Shown here piece by piece: positions 33,086-44,118 of a DNA stretch of 64,000 nt. Both the position numbers and the translations under genes were made by a program. The notes under the pieces were generated by a model. That model saw only the letters and a list, made by a program, of their open reading frames with translations. It had not been told where the DNA came from and did not search any database. The DNA comes from Pisolithus tinctorius (taxonomy: Eukaryota; Basidiomycota; Agaricomycetes; Boletales; Pisolithaceae), in NCBI GenBank assembly GCA_024663395.1, contig JANFAH010000025.1:806001-870000 (forward strand), read 5' to 3'. Positions within the stretch are counted from its first letter, which is position 1, and the number at the start of each line of letters is the position of its first letter.

Positions 33086-35331
33086 CTAATCGGCGTATTG
33101 AATCTCTCCAGCAAGGATGGCCTCATGAATCAGCCCAAGGTGTTCGTCAAGTAAGTTGGACTTGTCATCGTGGAATTGTGCCGGCGGACTCGCCCACTCC
33201 ACATTTTCGCCCCACAACCCCGTGAATTTCTTCATTTTATCGTGTTGCCCTGTGACACAAAGATATTCGTGTACAGCTCTCCAGGCGCTGTCAAGCGCAC
33301 CAACAACCCATCTAGATACATAGGATCAATAGTCGAAGTTTACGGCTGAGTCATCTGACAATACTCACGCATGACGAGTGCTTATCGCTTCTCCCGCAAA
33401 GTGCAGACGTTTGTCCGCCGCAGGGTAACTGAGGGAGGTGTACAAGCCTTCGAAGTCACCAGGACCGAATGTGCGAACGCGCCTAAATCCACAATCAACA
33501 AGATACCGAATCGAGTCGTGGTCAATCTCATCCATTGTCTGCACATCGTAGGTCCAGTCCTTGACATGCATGTCGAGGAATTGGTCACGCAAGAATTCGT
33601 ATGTGATTGGAGGACCGTGTGCATCTGCAAGATTGCGAAGGACGAGCTCCTTCAGCACTTCGTTCTGCTCTGCCATGGCAAGAGAGCCGAGGCGCTCCGC
33701 ATCAGTGGTCCAGCAGTAGCTGGCAATGAATACCGTGGATGGGGTATTGGAGTCAACACCGTAAGATGGATAGACGATGGTGCGAATGGGAAGATCTGTG
33801 AATGATTGCCCACCGACAATGTTCAGCTTGGTGGTCCACCACGGCTCTTTAAAACGTATAGCAATCTTGACAGAAGGACCATACTGGAGCTGACGCAGAG
33901 CATTCCTCTGCTTGACGTTCATCTCCGCGTCCTTCATATCTATCGTACGAAGCACGGAAAGAGGGAGAGTAGATATGACGTGCGAGTAGACGCGCGGCGT
34001 GGATTCCATATTTACTGAAATCTCGACACCAGCCCCCGGGATGTCGATTTTTATCCGGCTCCTAGGGTCATCAATGATCTCGGATCCATCAGCAACAAAG
34101 TCACCAGAGTCAGAGAGCACCTCTAATTCGTTCACTCCAAAAGTAAGCTTGTTCCTTGGAAAATCAATGGGGATTTCGATGGTTAAATCACTTCGACGTA
34201 TAGCAGTGACTCTCTTGCCCATATGGATGCGTTGCCCCCCTTCATTGATAACTTCTTCCATCTTCTCCGTCAGGACCTCTGATCCCCCCTACGACCCATG
34301 TTTGGGGATAGTTAGACCGGGAGCCAAATTAACGTATCGCACTCACTCAAAGCACATCCAATCGACATCACCGAAGTCGCTATCCTCGACCTTGGCGAAT
34401 GCCAACGATTCAAAAACTTCCTCCGTCAATGCACGGTCATACGCCTTGGTACTGTTTTCCATAAGTTCGCACCAGTTTACGACTCTGTTGGGAGGATGTT
34501 GTGGAGGAAGTAGGAGGTGAACACTGGGGAGATACTTGAATGACATGTATGCGCGGACAGAATATGAGTCGTTCGCCATCATTATTTTCCAGCCCTCTTT
34601 CTTCTCCCGCTTGATGTCTTCTATGAGCATCCTCGCAAATGGTTCAGCGACATCACTGCTGATGGCATCCGTTCCTGCTTTGACATAGCTAGAATCAATG
34701 CCGAGCTCCTCAGCATGGAAGCATCCGGGTTTGTCAGAAATCCGTTCGCGGACACCATTGAAGTAGTAGAAGCCCGGTTTCAAGTTGGGACCTTCGCGAG
34801 CCTTGTAGTAGTAGGGCATAAGCCTGTCCTTGAGCCGATCTAAACCTTGATTCAGCGGCGGATAGATGATCAATTTGGCCAGGCGCTTCATGATCCCATT
34901 CTTGTACTGTCCCTGTCCATCCTTTTTCGGGAGGGGGTAGCGCATAGCTCCAGCATCCTAAAAGGTGAAGGAAGGTCAATATTGAACCCTATCGAGCACA
35001 ATGGGGATGAAAAGCGCACGTAGTGGTCGTACATCTTTCCTCCGGGGAATTTATAAGTGGAAAGACGGCCACCAATGCGGTCTGAAGCCTCTAGGATCTC
35101 GTACTCGACATCCAGGGAGTCCAGTATCAACGCTGTATAGAGACCACCGACACCGGCACCCAAGATTCCGACCTTTTTCTCAGGGAAAAATCGCAGTTTT
35201 TCATCGGAAATGTCAAAGAAATCGGTTGTTTTGCTGGTGTCACGCCGAGGGACCTCGGCAGTGAGGGAGGCATGATAATCTTCAATAATGTTTTTGCCAT
35301 AGAGGGCTAGTGGGTCTCCTTCGAAAGGCAT
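33086..35331 (-). pseudogene. LAO copy B, damaged
   Basis: Same exon plan as copies A and D: 35331-35020, 34957-34347, 34288 onward, and last exon 33311-33086. Two changes stand out. The third intron has lost its donor (GGGTGAG in copy D, GGATGAG here), and one base is missing 40-50 nt downstream. The former intron therefore reads through as DEIDHDSIRYLVDCGFRR and rejoins the frame at TFGPGDFEGLY. Separately, the G-run after the second intron's acceptor has one G fewer than in copy D, which shifts the frame at the start of exon 3. Unless that run is miscounted in the assembly, the gene is dead. The FAD motif GILGAGVGGLYTAL and RLHFAGEAISTRHA are intact. Confidence 0.85.
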
Positions 35332-36215
35332 AACGAATACGGGTCAAGCTGAGCGTTAGTAAGGTAGTGAGATGGGCGTCGTAGACGGTGCACTAGGCTT
35401 CGCCCCCTTCAAAGAGGGGGACTTAGATACCCAGAACCCGGAGAGGTCGGTGGATCTACCACAGCGCCGTGTTCTTTCAGACTGGAACTAGAACGTCATC
35501 TTCCAGTACTGCTAAACGTTCAGCAAGGGGCTCCGTTGTCATTGTGTTATTCCTTCAGGAGATAATCAATGGAACCCTTCCCAAACCTTCGAAACGTCAA
35601 AAATGTCGAGTCCACCTTCTGCATATGGCTTATCGGAAGTACGAAGACAGAATTATGTATCCGCTCACAGGAGCTGATAGATCGCGTGGTTCATTGAGCG
35701 CCCCAGTAGACAGGAACCGGAGTCATATCTATGTGATCATTACTCAAACAGGAGAGCTCTGATGGTACGTCCTGTGCATACCGATGAAGTAGTTTCTCGA
35801 TGAAGCATGACCGGGTGACCAGAACCCGAAGCCCAGGTCTCCCGTGAACAGGAATATGAGCCAGGAAAAGTTAGGGCGCCAACCAGGATTGCATATCGCG
35901 GAAACCGGAGATTGGACGAACACCTAAAATAACAGTTGGACATGATGCAAGTTGACGTATACATGTTTGCGCACTGTAGATTCTTTGCAATCTGGTGTCT
36001 TTGAAATAAGAATATGGCATGAATAGCAGCATATCAGAAATCCCTGACGCCGCTAATTTTGCCCGGGTGAGTTCAAGGGAGGCAGCAGAAAGAGGCATTA
36101 CACGTGTAGTCAATGCGTAGATATCTGGAAAAGCTGTTCGAGATTCCGAGATCGGTATACTGAATCAGAGGATTACTGTGTGACAAACGGAATGAAAGCC
36201 AGTTATCCGAAGACT
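35332..36215. repeat. LAO upstream segment, copy B
   Basis: Paralogous to 31684-32645 and 49545-50456. No gene. It ends with a junction block TTAGTACCCTAGATTCTGGAACG at about 36218. Confidence 0.7.
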
Positions 36216-37039
36216 CACTTAGTACCCTAGATTCTGGAACGTATTTTGAATGATTCGCAGGCCGTTTTCATTGTTGTCAGTGACCCCGGTTCGAAGGAGA
36301 TATAGTCGGAGTTTAAAACATACATGTAGAACAGGGCCTTACTGGGACCAATAAAATGCTGCCAGAAGACCTTCTTGACAGCAACCTGGCCATTCTGAGA
36401 GTTTAACCTAAACTGATGCTCGTGGGAAAATAGGTAACCCAAGTGTGGCGGGCTCGGCTGGTCAGCTACTTGGACAATGGGGGTTTACATAAGTACTGCA
36501 GTACAATGTAGAGTTTGTTGAGATTTAGGTGTGCTGAATAACGGGTGTCGAGGCCTAAGATTTCTCCTCACTGTGCGAGTTAACGTGCTGTGTGGCAAAT
36601 ACATTTTCAAACCCCGCCAATGATGCCGGTCAGTGCCAATCAATGCAGGTCGTGCTTGAGCGAAATCACTGTCAGGCTGAGAGACTCAACAACGGTGCTG
36701 AAAACGACCTTGAAAACGGCCCTATTTACCACAATGGGTCGATTCGTCCACATACTTCTGATTATTGTTCTTGAAAATTTCATTCATACAGCTCAGGGTG
36801 GTACTTATCGAGGCATGGACCCTGGCATTTGTCAAACATCATTTCTTCTCATTCGACGCGGGCGCCAAGGCTAACATGGCCCCATCCAAGATTGTACAGC
36901 GTTCAACTCCTCAACAAACTCACAGCACCTCACACATGAATACGAAATCCACCTATGTACCTCCCTTCGTCCTTATAAACTGTCAAATCTGAACAGCTGG
37001 TCTGTCATTACAAGGGGTTCAAGGCGAATCTGGGAAATG
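36216..37039. other. No gene recognised
   Basis: Unique-looking 0.8 kb after the junction block. Short open frames only. Repeat-unit sequence resumes at about 37030, where the paralogy with 50.57 kb starts. Confidence 0.3.
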
Positions 37040-37640
37040 TCACACAATTATTGTCACGAATGCGAAACGAGTGCCACCGAACCATACCTGCGGGGGTCCC
37101 CCCCCGAGGGGAGCAGTCCATGCCCTCCCAACAATGCCCTTGCTCTCGATGCTGGGTATTGTCATATCACTATCCAACCATCTCATCGTTCTAGAACACC
37201 AGAAACTTACGTATATGCTCTCTTGTCTTCCCAGAAAGTGATAACCCACTCCTCGGTATCTCCATCCTCGAAGGAATAGATGAAGCCGTCCGCTAGACCC
37301 CGCCGAACGCCGCGCCCATTAACCTTGATGGTGTAGGTGTTGTCCCCCACGCCTTTCGTGACGGAAAACTAGGCAACCCAAAAAGGTCAGTTAACTGCTT
37401 GTACATGGTGGAGGGATGAGATTGACTTTGGGGGCCTGAACATCAAAATTGTCTGGACTAATGACGGCAATTTCGCGCTGAGAGCTCGGAAAGCACCCGG
37501 AGACGTCATGAAGACACTGCGAATGTTGCACGGAAATAATGTAGTACTCCTTGCTGGAAGCGTCTTGGGTCTGATGCATCTTGGGGAGAACAGTCGAATT
37601 CCTTGACTTAGTGAGAACTGTCATCTACTCTGGGTATCTT
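37040..37640 (-). pseudogene. Small protein gene, possibly I66-type protease-inhibitor-like, copy 1 (decayed)
   Basis: On the minus strand an exon reads FSVTKGVGDNTYTIKVNGRG, then GFIYSFEDGDTEEWVITFW and AYT, followed by a good donor (GTAAGTTTCTGG). A 60-nt gap with an acceptor leads to IESKGIVGRAWTAPLGGGPPQVW. The pattern GDNTYTIKVNG..EEWVI..AYTIES..GRAWTAPLG recalls the mushroom serine-protease inhibitors cospin/mycospin (family I66). Upstream segments (KEYYIISVQHSQ) are not clearly joined in frame. A paralogue lies at 50595-51125. The function is a suggestion only. Confidence 0.4.
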
Positions 37641-39680
37641 TTTATCCTCAGGGAACTGGGTACCCATAAGGATCTTCGGAAGCCCGTGGATTGCAATGAA
37701 CAGGTGATGCTGGAATATCACTGGAACGAAGTAGGCTCCGATCATTCTGCTGGGCTGATATTTAGTTTCGTCAATTAAGGCACGACAAAATACGAAAAGG
37801 ACAGAATTGGGCGTCAACTCGGATCGCGGAGACCGGAGATACGAGTTGGATATAACGCAATCCTACTTCGTACATATTCACGCATTGCGGACTCCATACA
37901 GTCAGGTATTTTTGGAGGGGCGGTCTAATATCAGGAATCGTTATGTATGCAACTTGCTCCGCCGTCGGAAGCACATAGTATATGGCGTGTAACAGAAAAA
38001 CCAATCCCCGTGTCCGTGGACCGCCGAGCAATACCTTCCAGGAGCATGTGGAGATCAGTGTTCTCAGCCAAGGAGTACTGTACCCCACTCAATGGTTGCT
38101 TCGTTCAGATCCCGTCAACCTGGCCATTCATGGGTGTGGATGAGCTGTGGCCAGTTTTTTGCTCGATAGCATGAGATTTGGCAATTCTGTGAGTACACAA
38201 TGAATAGTCGGGAATTACCGTTGCTGGCGTCTCTCAGATATTTTGGGTGAGCTCAATCATCCGCATGTCTACGACACGTTCCAGGGTACTGAGTGAGTAT
38301 TTGAATAGTTGCCTACTCCTCTCTGCTCAGCCAGAGACAGTTATCTTCATTCAGTACGTGGTCCTCACGTATCATGTTGCAGGGAGTCGAAAAGAAAGCA
38401 CTTTCCCGGCAAGATTTACGGGTCAACCACACACACAAAATGAATACGCTAGCAACCAAAATTAGGACATTCGCTCCAAAGGCACCTGGCTGTATAGATT
38501 ATCAAACATGCAAAGTTCGGCAATATGAACGTGCATGCTGCAGGATTTATGTAATTATCACCCAGAAGGTTTGGTCCGCATCTCCGGATTCCGCGATCAT
38601 GCAATCCGAGTTGGCGCCCTAACTTTCTTCTTTTCATATTGTGGATCTCTGAAATTCGCTGAGCATGGAAGGTTGCAATCGAATTTCCGACACGAATGAT
38701 TTGGCGCTCGTAGGTGGTTCGATCCACTTGTCGGAAACTTTCATCTCTAAATCCTCGCGATGTTCTGATGTGGAATATACACATCTTTCAAATGAAGACG
38801 AGTCAAACCCAGGCCGTGTGATACGTAGCCGAGGACATGCACTACGCTATGTTGTGCGCATGCGGGTAGCCCTCTAGGTATCGAATCTGCTGATCCTTGT
38901 ACCGGCGACAAATCCTTTCATCGTCGAGGTTGCTGTGGGTGCTGGTTCCAAACTTTTGTCCTCGAGTTTTTGATTCCGCATCCAGCAGTCGACTGTCAGG
39001 CTTCCCCCAACATTCAGATTCGCTATCACAATCATCACACCCGCTGCCATGCAACGAGGTGACCTCGTGCTTTGGAGTTGCACTGGTGACCTTCGGCATC
39101 AGTCTTACATGGCAGATTTGGTAAATCGAGCCGTTAGTGAAGGTGTTCCGTTGGACTGCTCATCAGTGTCTTCCGGGATATCTTTACGTGATGAAAGATG
39201 GCTGGATATGCTATTGCATTCCCAAAGCCAAGCTTTCGTTTCTTCCTATCAACATGCGTCAGACCCCCAAGAACAACGAATACATCATCACGCTCTCGAT
39301 GGCAGAAACCTAGGTTTACCGTTATCGTGCAACCTGTCATAATCCTCATCCTTCTTCCGATCCCCATCGTTGCCATCTCTGAAGAGTTGAAGCCTCATCC
39401 GGTGGTATTTTTTCATGCTCTCTTACCTGAAGGTTCAATAATGAAGCTTCCGACAGTTCTAGTCGGGCAATTAGGAGAGAACACATACCGAATTGGAGTT
39501 ACCGTGAACATTCGGGACCGTCTCTTATCACCTTCAAGCCCGGCCACAATAAGTTCACATGAATCATTTAACGTTTGAAGATCGCTGGTACCAAATAATC
39601 TCACATGACTCTTCGTATGTACAAGGATCGAGACCGAGAACATGAGCGCTGCATGGGCTGCTCCCCCTTCCACTCAACTG
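37641..39680. repeat. Duplicated segment with decayed, unrecognised coding sequence
   Basis: Paralogous to about 51150-53181 and continued in 57310-57510. Open pieces on the minus strand, such as CDSESECWGKPDSRLLDAESK (about 39030) and RTTYERQIIRVGNSIATFH (about 38715), have counterparts in the other copy. Frames differ and stops intervene, so this looks like one old gene decaying in two copies. I do not recognise the protein. Confidence 0.5.
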
Positions 39681-39902
39681 GATTGTCAGGTAGCATACTT
39701 CGTTTGAATCATTCTGAATTCGAACTTGCGTTCTTCCTGCAGCACTCGTTCTGAATCCTTGTCAAACCAGTGCCTGTTGTTGGACAATCGGACGCTCCGT
39801 ACTACCCATCGAACGTATTGGTCATATTGGAACCAATAACCTGAATGCTATCCCCATGTAACAACGAAGTGATACGTTGGTGGTGTGGTTCGTAGGTTGT
39901 GC

Positions 39903-40660
39903 AGACAGTGACCTGTTACTGCATCCGCCTTCCGATGCTAGCGCCTATAAAAGCGGTGGCTTAGGGGGCACCTCACGCTTCACCAACCATGTCTGACTAG
40001 CGACTACCAATCAGTCCTCACACATCCCGGTTCTTTTCCTGGATAGCTGGCACGAGATTTGTTGCAGTGAGATCATCTCTTCCGCACCGTAAGAGCAGGC
40101 AGGTTCAACACTGGAAAGATCGTATGGTTCCCTGAGGGGGCTTGAATGTGTCCTACAATTGCGTTGACCACTGGGGGTTCGAGCATCATGTTAAGGTGAG
40201 TATCCTTGCTAACCGCCGGGCAGGTCTTACATTCCTCCTCAGATAGCTGTCATATACGAAACTGATGAACCAGACGACGACGTCACCGTCGACGAATTGA
40301 CTGAGCAAGCCCTACTTGTCTTTGTTGCGGTGAAGCCGTCAATGACCTTCTCTACCAATTCCAAACGGTAAAACTAAGCCCTGATTTTTTTTTCTTATTG
40401 GATCAGAGAGCTTGTATCTAGTCCCAACGACTAAGAGTCGTTCATGAAGGACGTTCCGGGAATGCAAGAGAAGGGTGCGACGCTTTCTAGTTTTGGTTGT
40501 TACCAACACTGCATCGTGTTACCATACTACAATAGATCATGCGTCGTACCATGCGGAAGATCGCCACTGGCAAAGGCAAGCAACTTGACGATCTCAGTGC
40601 TATTGCTGAGCCCGGTGTTGCCGAGGTCATCAAGAACGTAAGGAAATCCGTGTGAGATGG
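39903..40660 (+). pseudogene. Acetyl-CoA synthetase pseudogene with large internal deletions
   Basis: Promoter-like part (CCTATAAAAGCGG, 39950), then CTTCACCAACCATGTCTGAC followed at once by TAG, so the first codons end in a stop. Exon-2-like sequence follows (GATCGTATGGTTCCCTGAGG at 40122). It jumps to the exon 3 start (ATATACGAAACTGATGAACC, 40254) and then to pieces of exons 9-11 (CTTGTCTTTGTTGCGG; ATCATGCGTCGTACCATGCGG, 40537). Most of the catalytic core is missing. It is a rearranged copy of the gene at 26448-29036. Confidence 0.85.
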
Positions 40661-40830
40661 CCCGATGATCACATGTAGATACGGAGTCAGACTCATGTAT
40701 GTTATAAAATCTTGAAAGTGAATCAGTCTATGTCTGGTAGGAGACAGATGTCTTTTGGAGTTATCAACCACTTGCCAATTCGTACTCTGTACACAATAGT
40801 GCTGGGTGGCCGTAAGCCGAGTCACGGTGT
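40661..40830 (+). repeat. ACS downstream segment, third copy
   Basis: Continues the ACS pseudogene with the same post-stop sequence found at 29037-29200 (CAACCACTTGCCAATTCGTAC). It ends where SYF2-related upstream DNA starts. Confidence 0.7.
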
Positions 40831-40879
40831 CCTTCGGTATTCTGCCAACTCGATCTAGTTGAACGTTGAACTATAATCA

Positions 40880-41765
40880 CTGGACGTACAGCGAGAGATC
40901 GGGACGCCAGCGCCCTTGCGTAGCAGGTTCCGAACCTGTCCCTGTCCCGCTCGTGATCAGCTTGTAACGTACGTGATGAGAAACTGCTAAGCATTGCACC
41001 ACAATAGTGCCAGGATAAGGACATAGCAGATCGAATGGGGGGAACCCCGCTTGAGCCTCGAAGAAAGAATGCAAACTGCCATTATATAAAATCTCCGCAT
41101 GGAAGGTGCTTAGCAGCGAGGCGCTCGGAGACGGAACGCTGCCGGTGTCGAAGATCTGGTTACAAGGCAAGTGACGTCGAAGTTGCGCGCCTAAGCACAG
41201 CAAGTACACCCAAAATCACCACACGGGCAGTTCGCCAGCCATTGAAAGAGACGGAATGTGTCGCTGCTGACAGGTTCATTTCTCCACGTAAGTTATCGTG
41301 TGCAGTCAGAACTTAGGAGGTCCAGGACCCCTTCTGCGTGCCGTTCATTTGACTGTTGCCATAGGCAGTGCGGTTGTGCTTCAACGGTTGCAGTGCCACC
41401 CACATGTACGAATACGAAACACGGTCAGATTGCACCTGCGAGTTAAAAGGGTTATTGCCTGCGTGCATGGGCTGTGGTTAATCATCATCACCGCAGCACA
41501 GAGATAGTTCCCGGGCGCAAACGAGTAATCTGGTGGAAACGAAGTCTTACCGGAGTTGTTCGTCACCGCCTCAGAGGTGCTGTTTGAATGGCTTATGTCA
41601 TCACAAACCACAGCTTGTCCCAAAATCACAAACCACCATGGCAAGTTCGACCTCGAAAGGTGACATTCGGGACGACGTGCCCCCTCGAAAGAACAGGATT
41701 GCGAAGATGCAGAAATCTCACCCGAGCGGCAGGAGTCCCAGCAGAGTGGCATCGAAGGTACTGAC
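40880..41765 (+). pseudogene. Copied SYF2 promoter and 5' end
   Basis: From about 41270 the sequence parallels 58455-58920: GTTATCGTGTGCAGTCA, GCGAGTTAAAAGGGTTATTG, then CAAACCACCATGGCAAGTTCG at 41630. The copied start (ATG 41639) reads MASSTSKGDIRDDVPP and then loses the SYF2 frame. Homology stops at about 41760 after GTGGCATCGAAGG, where it is fused to LAO sequence of opposite orientation. It is non-functional as SYF2. 40880-41260 is probably further upstream DNA. Confidence 0.8.
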
Positions 41766-42475
41766 CGACAATGCCTAGCTTGGTGGTCCATCATGGCTCC
41801 TTGAAGAGTATGGCGATCTTGACGGGAGGACCATACTGGAGCTGACGCAGAGCATTCTTCTGCAAGATATTCATACCTGCATCCTTCATGTCTATCGTAC
41901 GAAGTACGGGAAGAGGGAGGGTAGATATGACGTGCGAGCAGACACGCGATTCGCTGTTGACTGAGATCTCGATGCCGGGCCCATCGGATCGTTGACCTAT
42001 GGCCGTGACTCTCTTGCCGAAATGGATGCGGTTCCTCTCTTTTTCATCGATGGCATTTGCCATCATCTTCGGCAGGACCTCCGATCCGCCACTGGGTGAA
42101 TGATTGAGCTGGGAGTCGAAGCTGCGTACTGCACTCACTCGAAGCACTTCCGATCAACGTCACCAAAGTCTGCTTCACCAACCTTAGCGAAAGCCAACGA
42201 CGAAAACACCGACTCTGTCAATGCGCGGTCATATCTCCCCCCACTACTGCCACTAAGAAGCCCACACCAGTTGATGACGTCATTGGGAAGATGTTGTGGA
42301 GGCAGTTCAAGGCTAGCACTGGGGAGGTACTTGGACGTCATATATGCACGGACAGAATATGAGTCATTCTCCTTCATCACTTCCCAGCCTTTCTTCACGC
42401 CATCCTCGAGATCTTTTATGAGCATCCCGACAAACAGTTTAGTGACATCGCTGGTAATGGCATCCGCTCCCGCTT
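41766..42475 (-). pseudogene. LAO copy C fragment, interrupted by a Tc1/mariner element
   Basis: Minus strand. Exon 2 sequence (SYSVRAYMTSKYLPSASLELPPQHL, VINWCGLLS, FGDVDRKCFE) and exon 3 (GGSEVLPKMMANAIDEKERN to KIAILFKEP). It lacks the last part of exon 3 and exons 4-5, which are replaced by the SYF2 5' copy at 41765. An internal deletion removes about 40 codons near 41985. The upstream side is cut by the transposon at 42476 and continues at 46689. Confidence 0.85.
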
Positions 42476-42477
42476 TA

Positions 42478-42555
42478 CTGTCTATTTCAGGCAAGTTGGC
42501 CACGTGACTTTTTATGTAAGAAAAAAAGCACCCAACTTCCGTCGACCATATCTCC
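42478..42555. repeat. Left terminal inverted repeat of the Tc1/mariner element
   Basis: CTGTCTATTTCAGGCAAGTT, then GGCCACGTGACTTTTTATG and a GTCGACCATATCTCC end. It matches 46686-46608 inverted except for one base near the tip and one extra A in the A-run. Weaker similarity extends to about 42610 (GACTCGGAAAAAAT). It contains a CACGTG E-box. Confidence 0.9.
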
Positions 42556-42725
42556 CCATCAACCACTCGGAAATCAGTAAAAACAACGCCATTCGACTCG
42601 GAAAAAATCAGAGATTGCAACTAGGGTTGACCGATTACTTACAGGTGACTTTTTTCAAATCGGTATTTTGGGCTGCCTCGGTATTTCATACTTGGGAAGT
42701 TACTGACTGCCAGCGTGTTGAAGGC

Positions 42726-43931
42726 ATGCGACAAGGGCAGAAAATTGCCCCTGAGATACAATGGGCCATCGTACGATTGTCCAGGCGGCTCGAAAATGAA
42801 GAAATTGCTATGTGCCTTGACCTCTCCACCCGCTCTGTCCGACGCATAATTTCTCATTTTCATGTTCATGGGACCATCCCAAACTCGGAGGAGAAGTCAG
42901 CTCAAACTGAACAGAAGAATAATCGGCATCTCCGGGATGTTGATGTTGAGGTATGTGCTATAATTTTCATGACCACTTGGCATGCTACATATGTCATACT
43001 GATATCATTGTAGTTTCTGCTTGGCACTATTCGGAAATCACCTGATCTCTACCTTGATGAACTCCAGGAAATGCTGGCAGTATTCTGTGGTGTTGAAGTT
43101 TCACGTTCGACTGTTTGGCGAACCCTTCGTAGATCAAGATTTACGATGAAAAAGGTACGAGTTGAGTTGTTTTCATGTCTATACCATTGTGTGCTCACTT
43201 CTACAGATTACACGTGTTGCAGCAGAACGTTCTGCGCAAAAGCGCCTTGAGTATATTGCTAGGATAGGGAAATATGAACCAGAACAATTGGTATTTGTCG
43301 ATGAGAGCTCTGTTGACCGCCGCACAACCTATCGTGGGAGAGCATGGTCAATCAGAGGAACGAAAGCTCAGCGCAAGGCATTTTTTGTGCGTGGGCGACG
43401 GTAAGTCCTTATCCTGAGTTGTTGCGGTTCCTGCTGAGTGCATTGAAGCTTTTCTGTTCTCCCAGCGCTTTCACTTGTTGATGGTATTCTGCACTGTGAC
43501 ATTGTCGAGGGATCTTTTTGTACAGAGACATTCATGCGCTTCATCGAAGGATTACTCAACAACATGCAACCCTATCCAGCACCGAATTCGGTGATTGTGA
43601 TGGACAACTGCCAGATCCACAAGCATGCAGACATTCAGAACTTGATTGAAGCTAGGTAATTTCTAGTCATCGTCATTTCATATATTTTACAAGCTGATTG
43701 TTGAACAGTGGAATGCGATGTGAATACTTGCCACCATACTCTCCCGATCTCAACCCAATCGAACTTGCCTTCTCGGCTATGAAGTATCACCTCCGCCGCA
43801 ATGGAGATTTCATTCGAATGGCCATGACAGAGCTGTCAGACAAAGAAATCTATACCACCCTACTCAAGGCTTTGTGTGTCATTACTCCGGAGGATTCGTT
43901 CGGTTGGTACTCGCATTGTGGTTACATTTGA
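42726..43931 (+). CDS. Tc1/mariner transposase, DD34E, intact
   Basis: Cuts and joins the element ends at TA. Exons 42726-42950, 43014-43154, 43207-43400, 43449-43655 and 43709-43931 give 329 aa, the normal size of the family. The N-terminal helix-turn-helix has ALVRL-like EIQWAIVRLSRR and CLDLSTRSVRRIISHF, then HTH-like YLDELQEMLAVF..VSRSTVWRTLRR. The DDE_3 catalytic domain has FVDESSVDRR (first Asp), VIVMDNCQIH (second Asp) and PPYSPDLNPIELAFS (Glu), with 34 residues between the second Asp and the Glu. The acceptor at 43448 is chosen because it alone keeps RFSVLPALSLVDG in frame. ATG 42726 is the first that keeps this frame. Confidence 0.93.
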
Positions 43932-44118
43932 TAGACATATTTGCATCTTGTCCTTCCTGTAGTGAATGAGAATGTTGTAGTTGTGACTGGTAGCCTGTGA
44001 GATCGTGTAAAGTGCTAGGCGACATGAGGCTTTGGAGACCACACAAATACATAAACTTTCTTGCTGCATCCATGCTACCAGTCGAACATCGGATTTGAAC
44101 GTTGAACGTTGAACATCC

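Noticed and set aside
43401..43465. Acceptor CCCAG at 43465 for the third intron of the Tc1/mariner transposase
   Set aside because: It breaks the frame and loses RFSVLPALS; the acceptor at 43448 keeps both.
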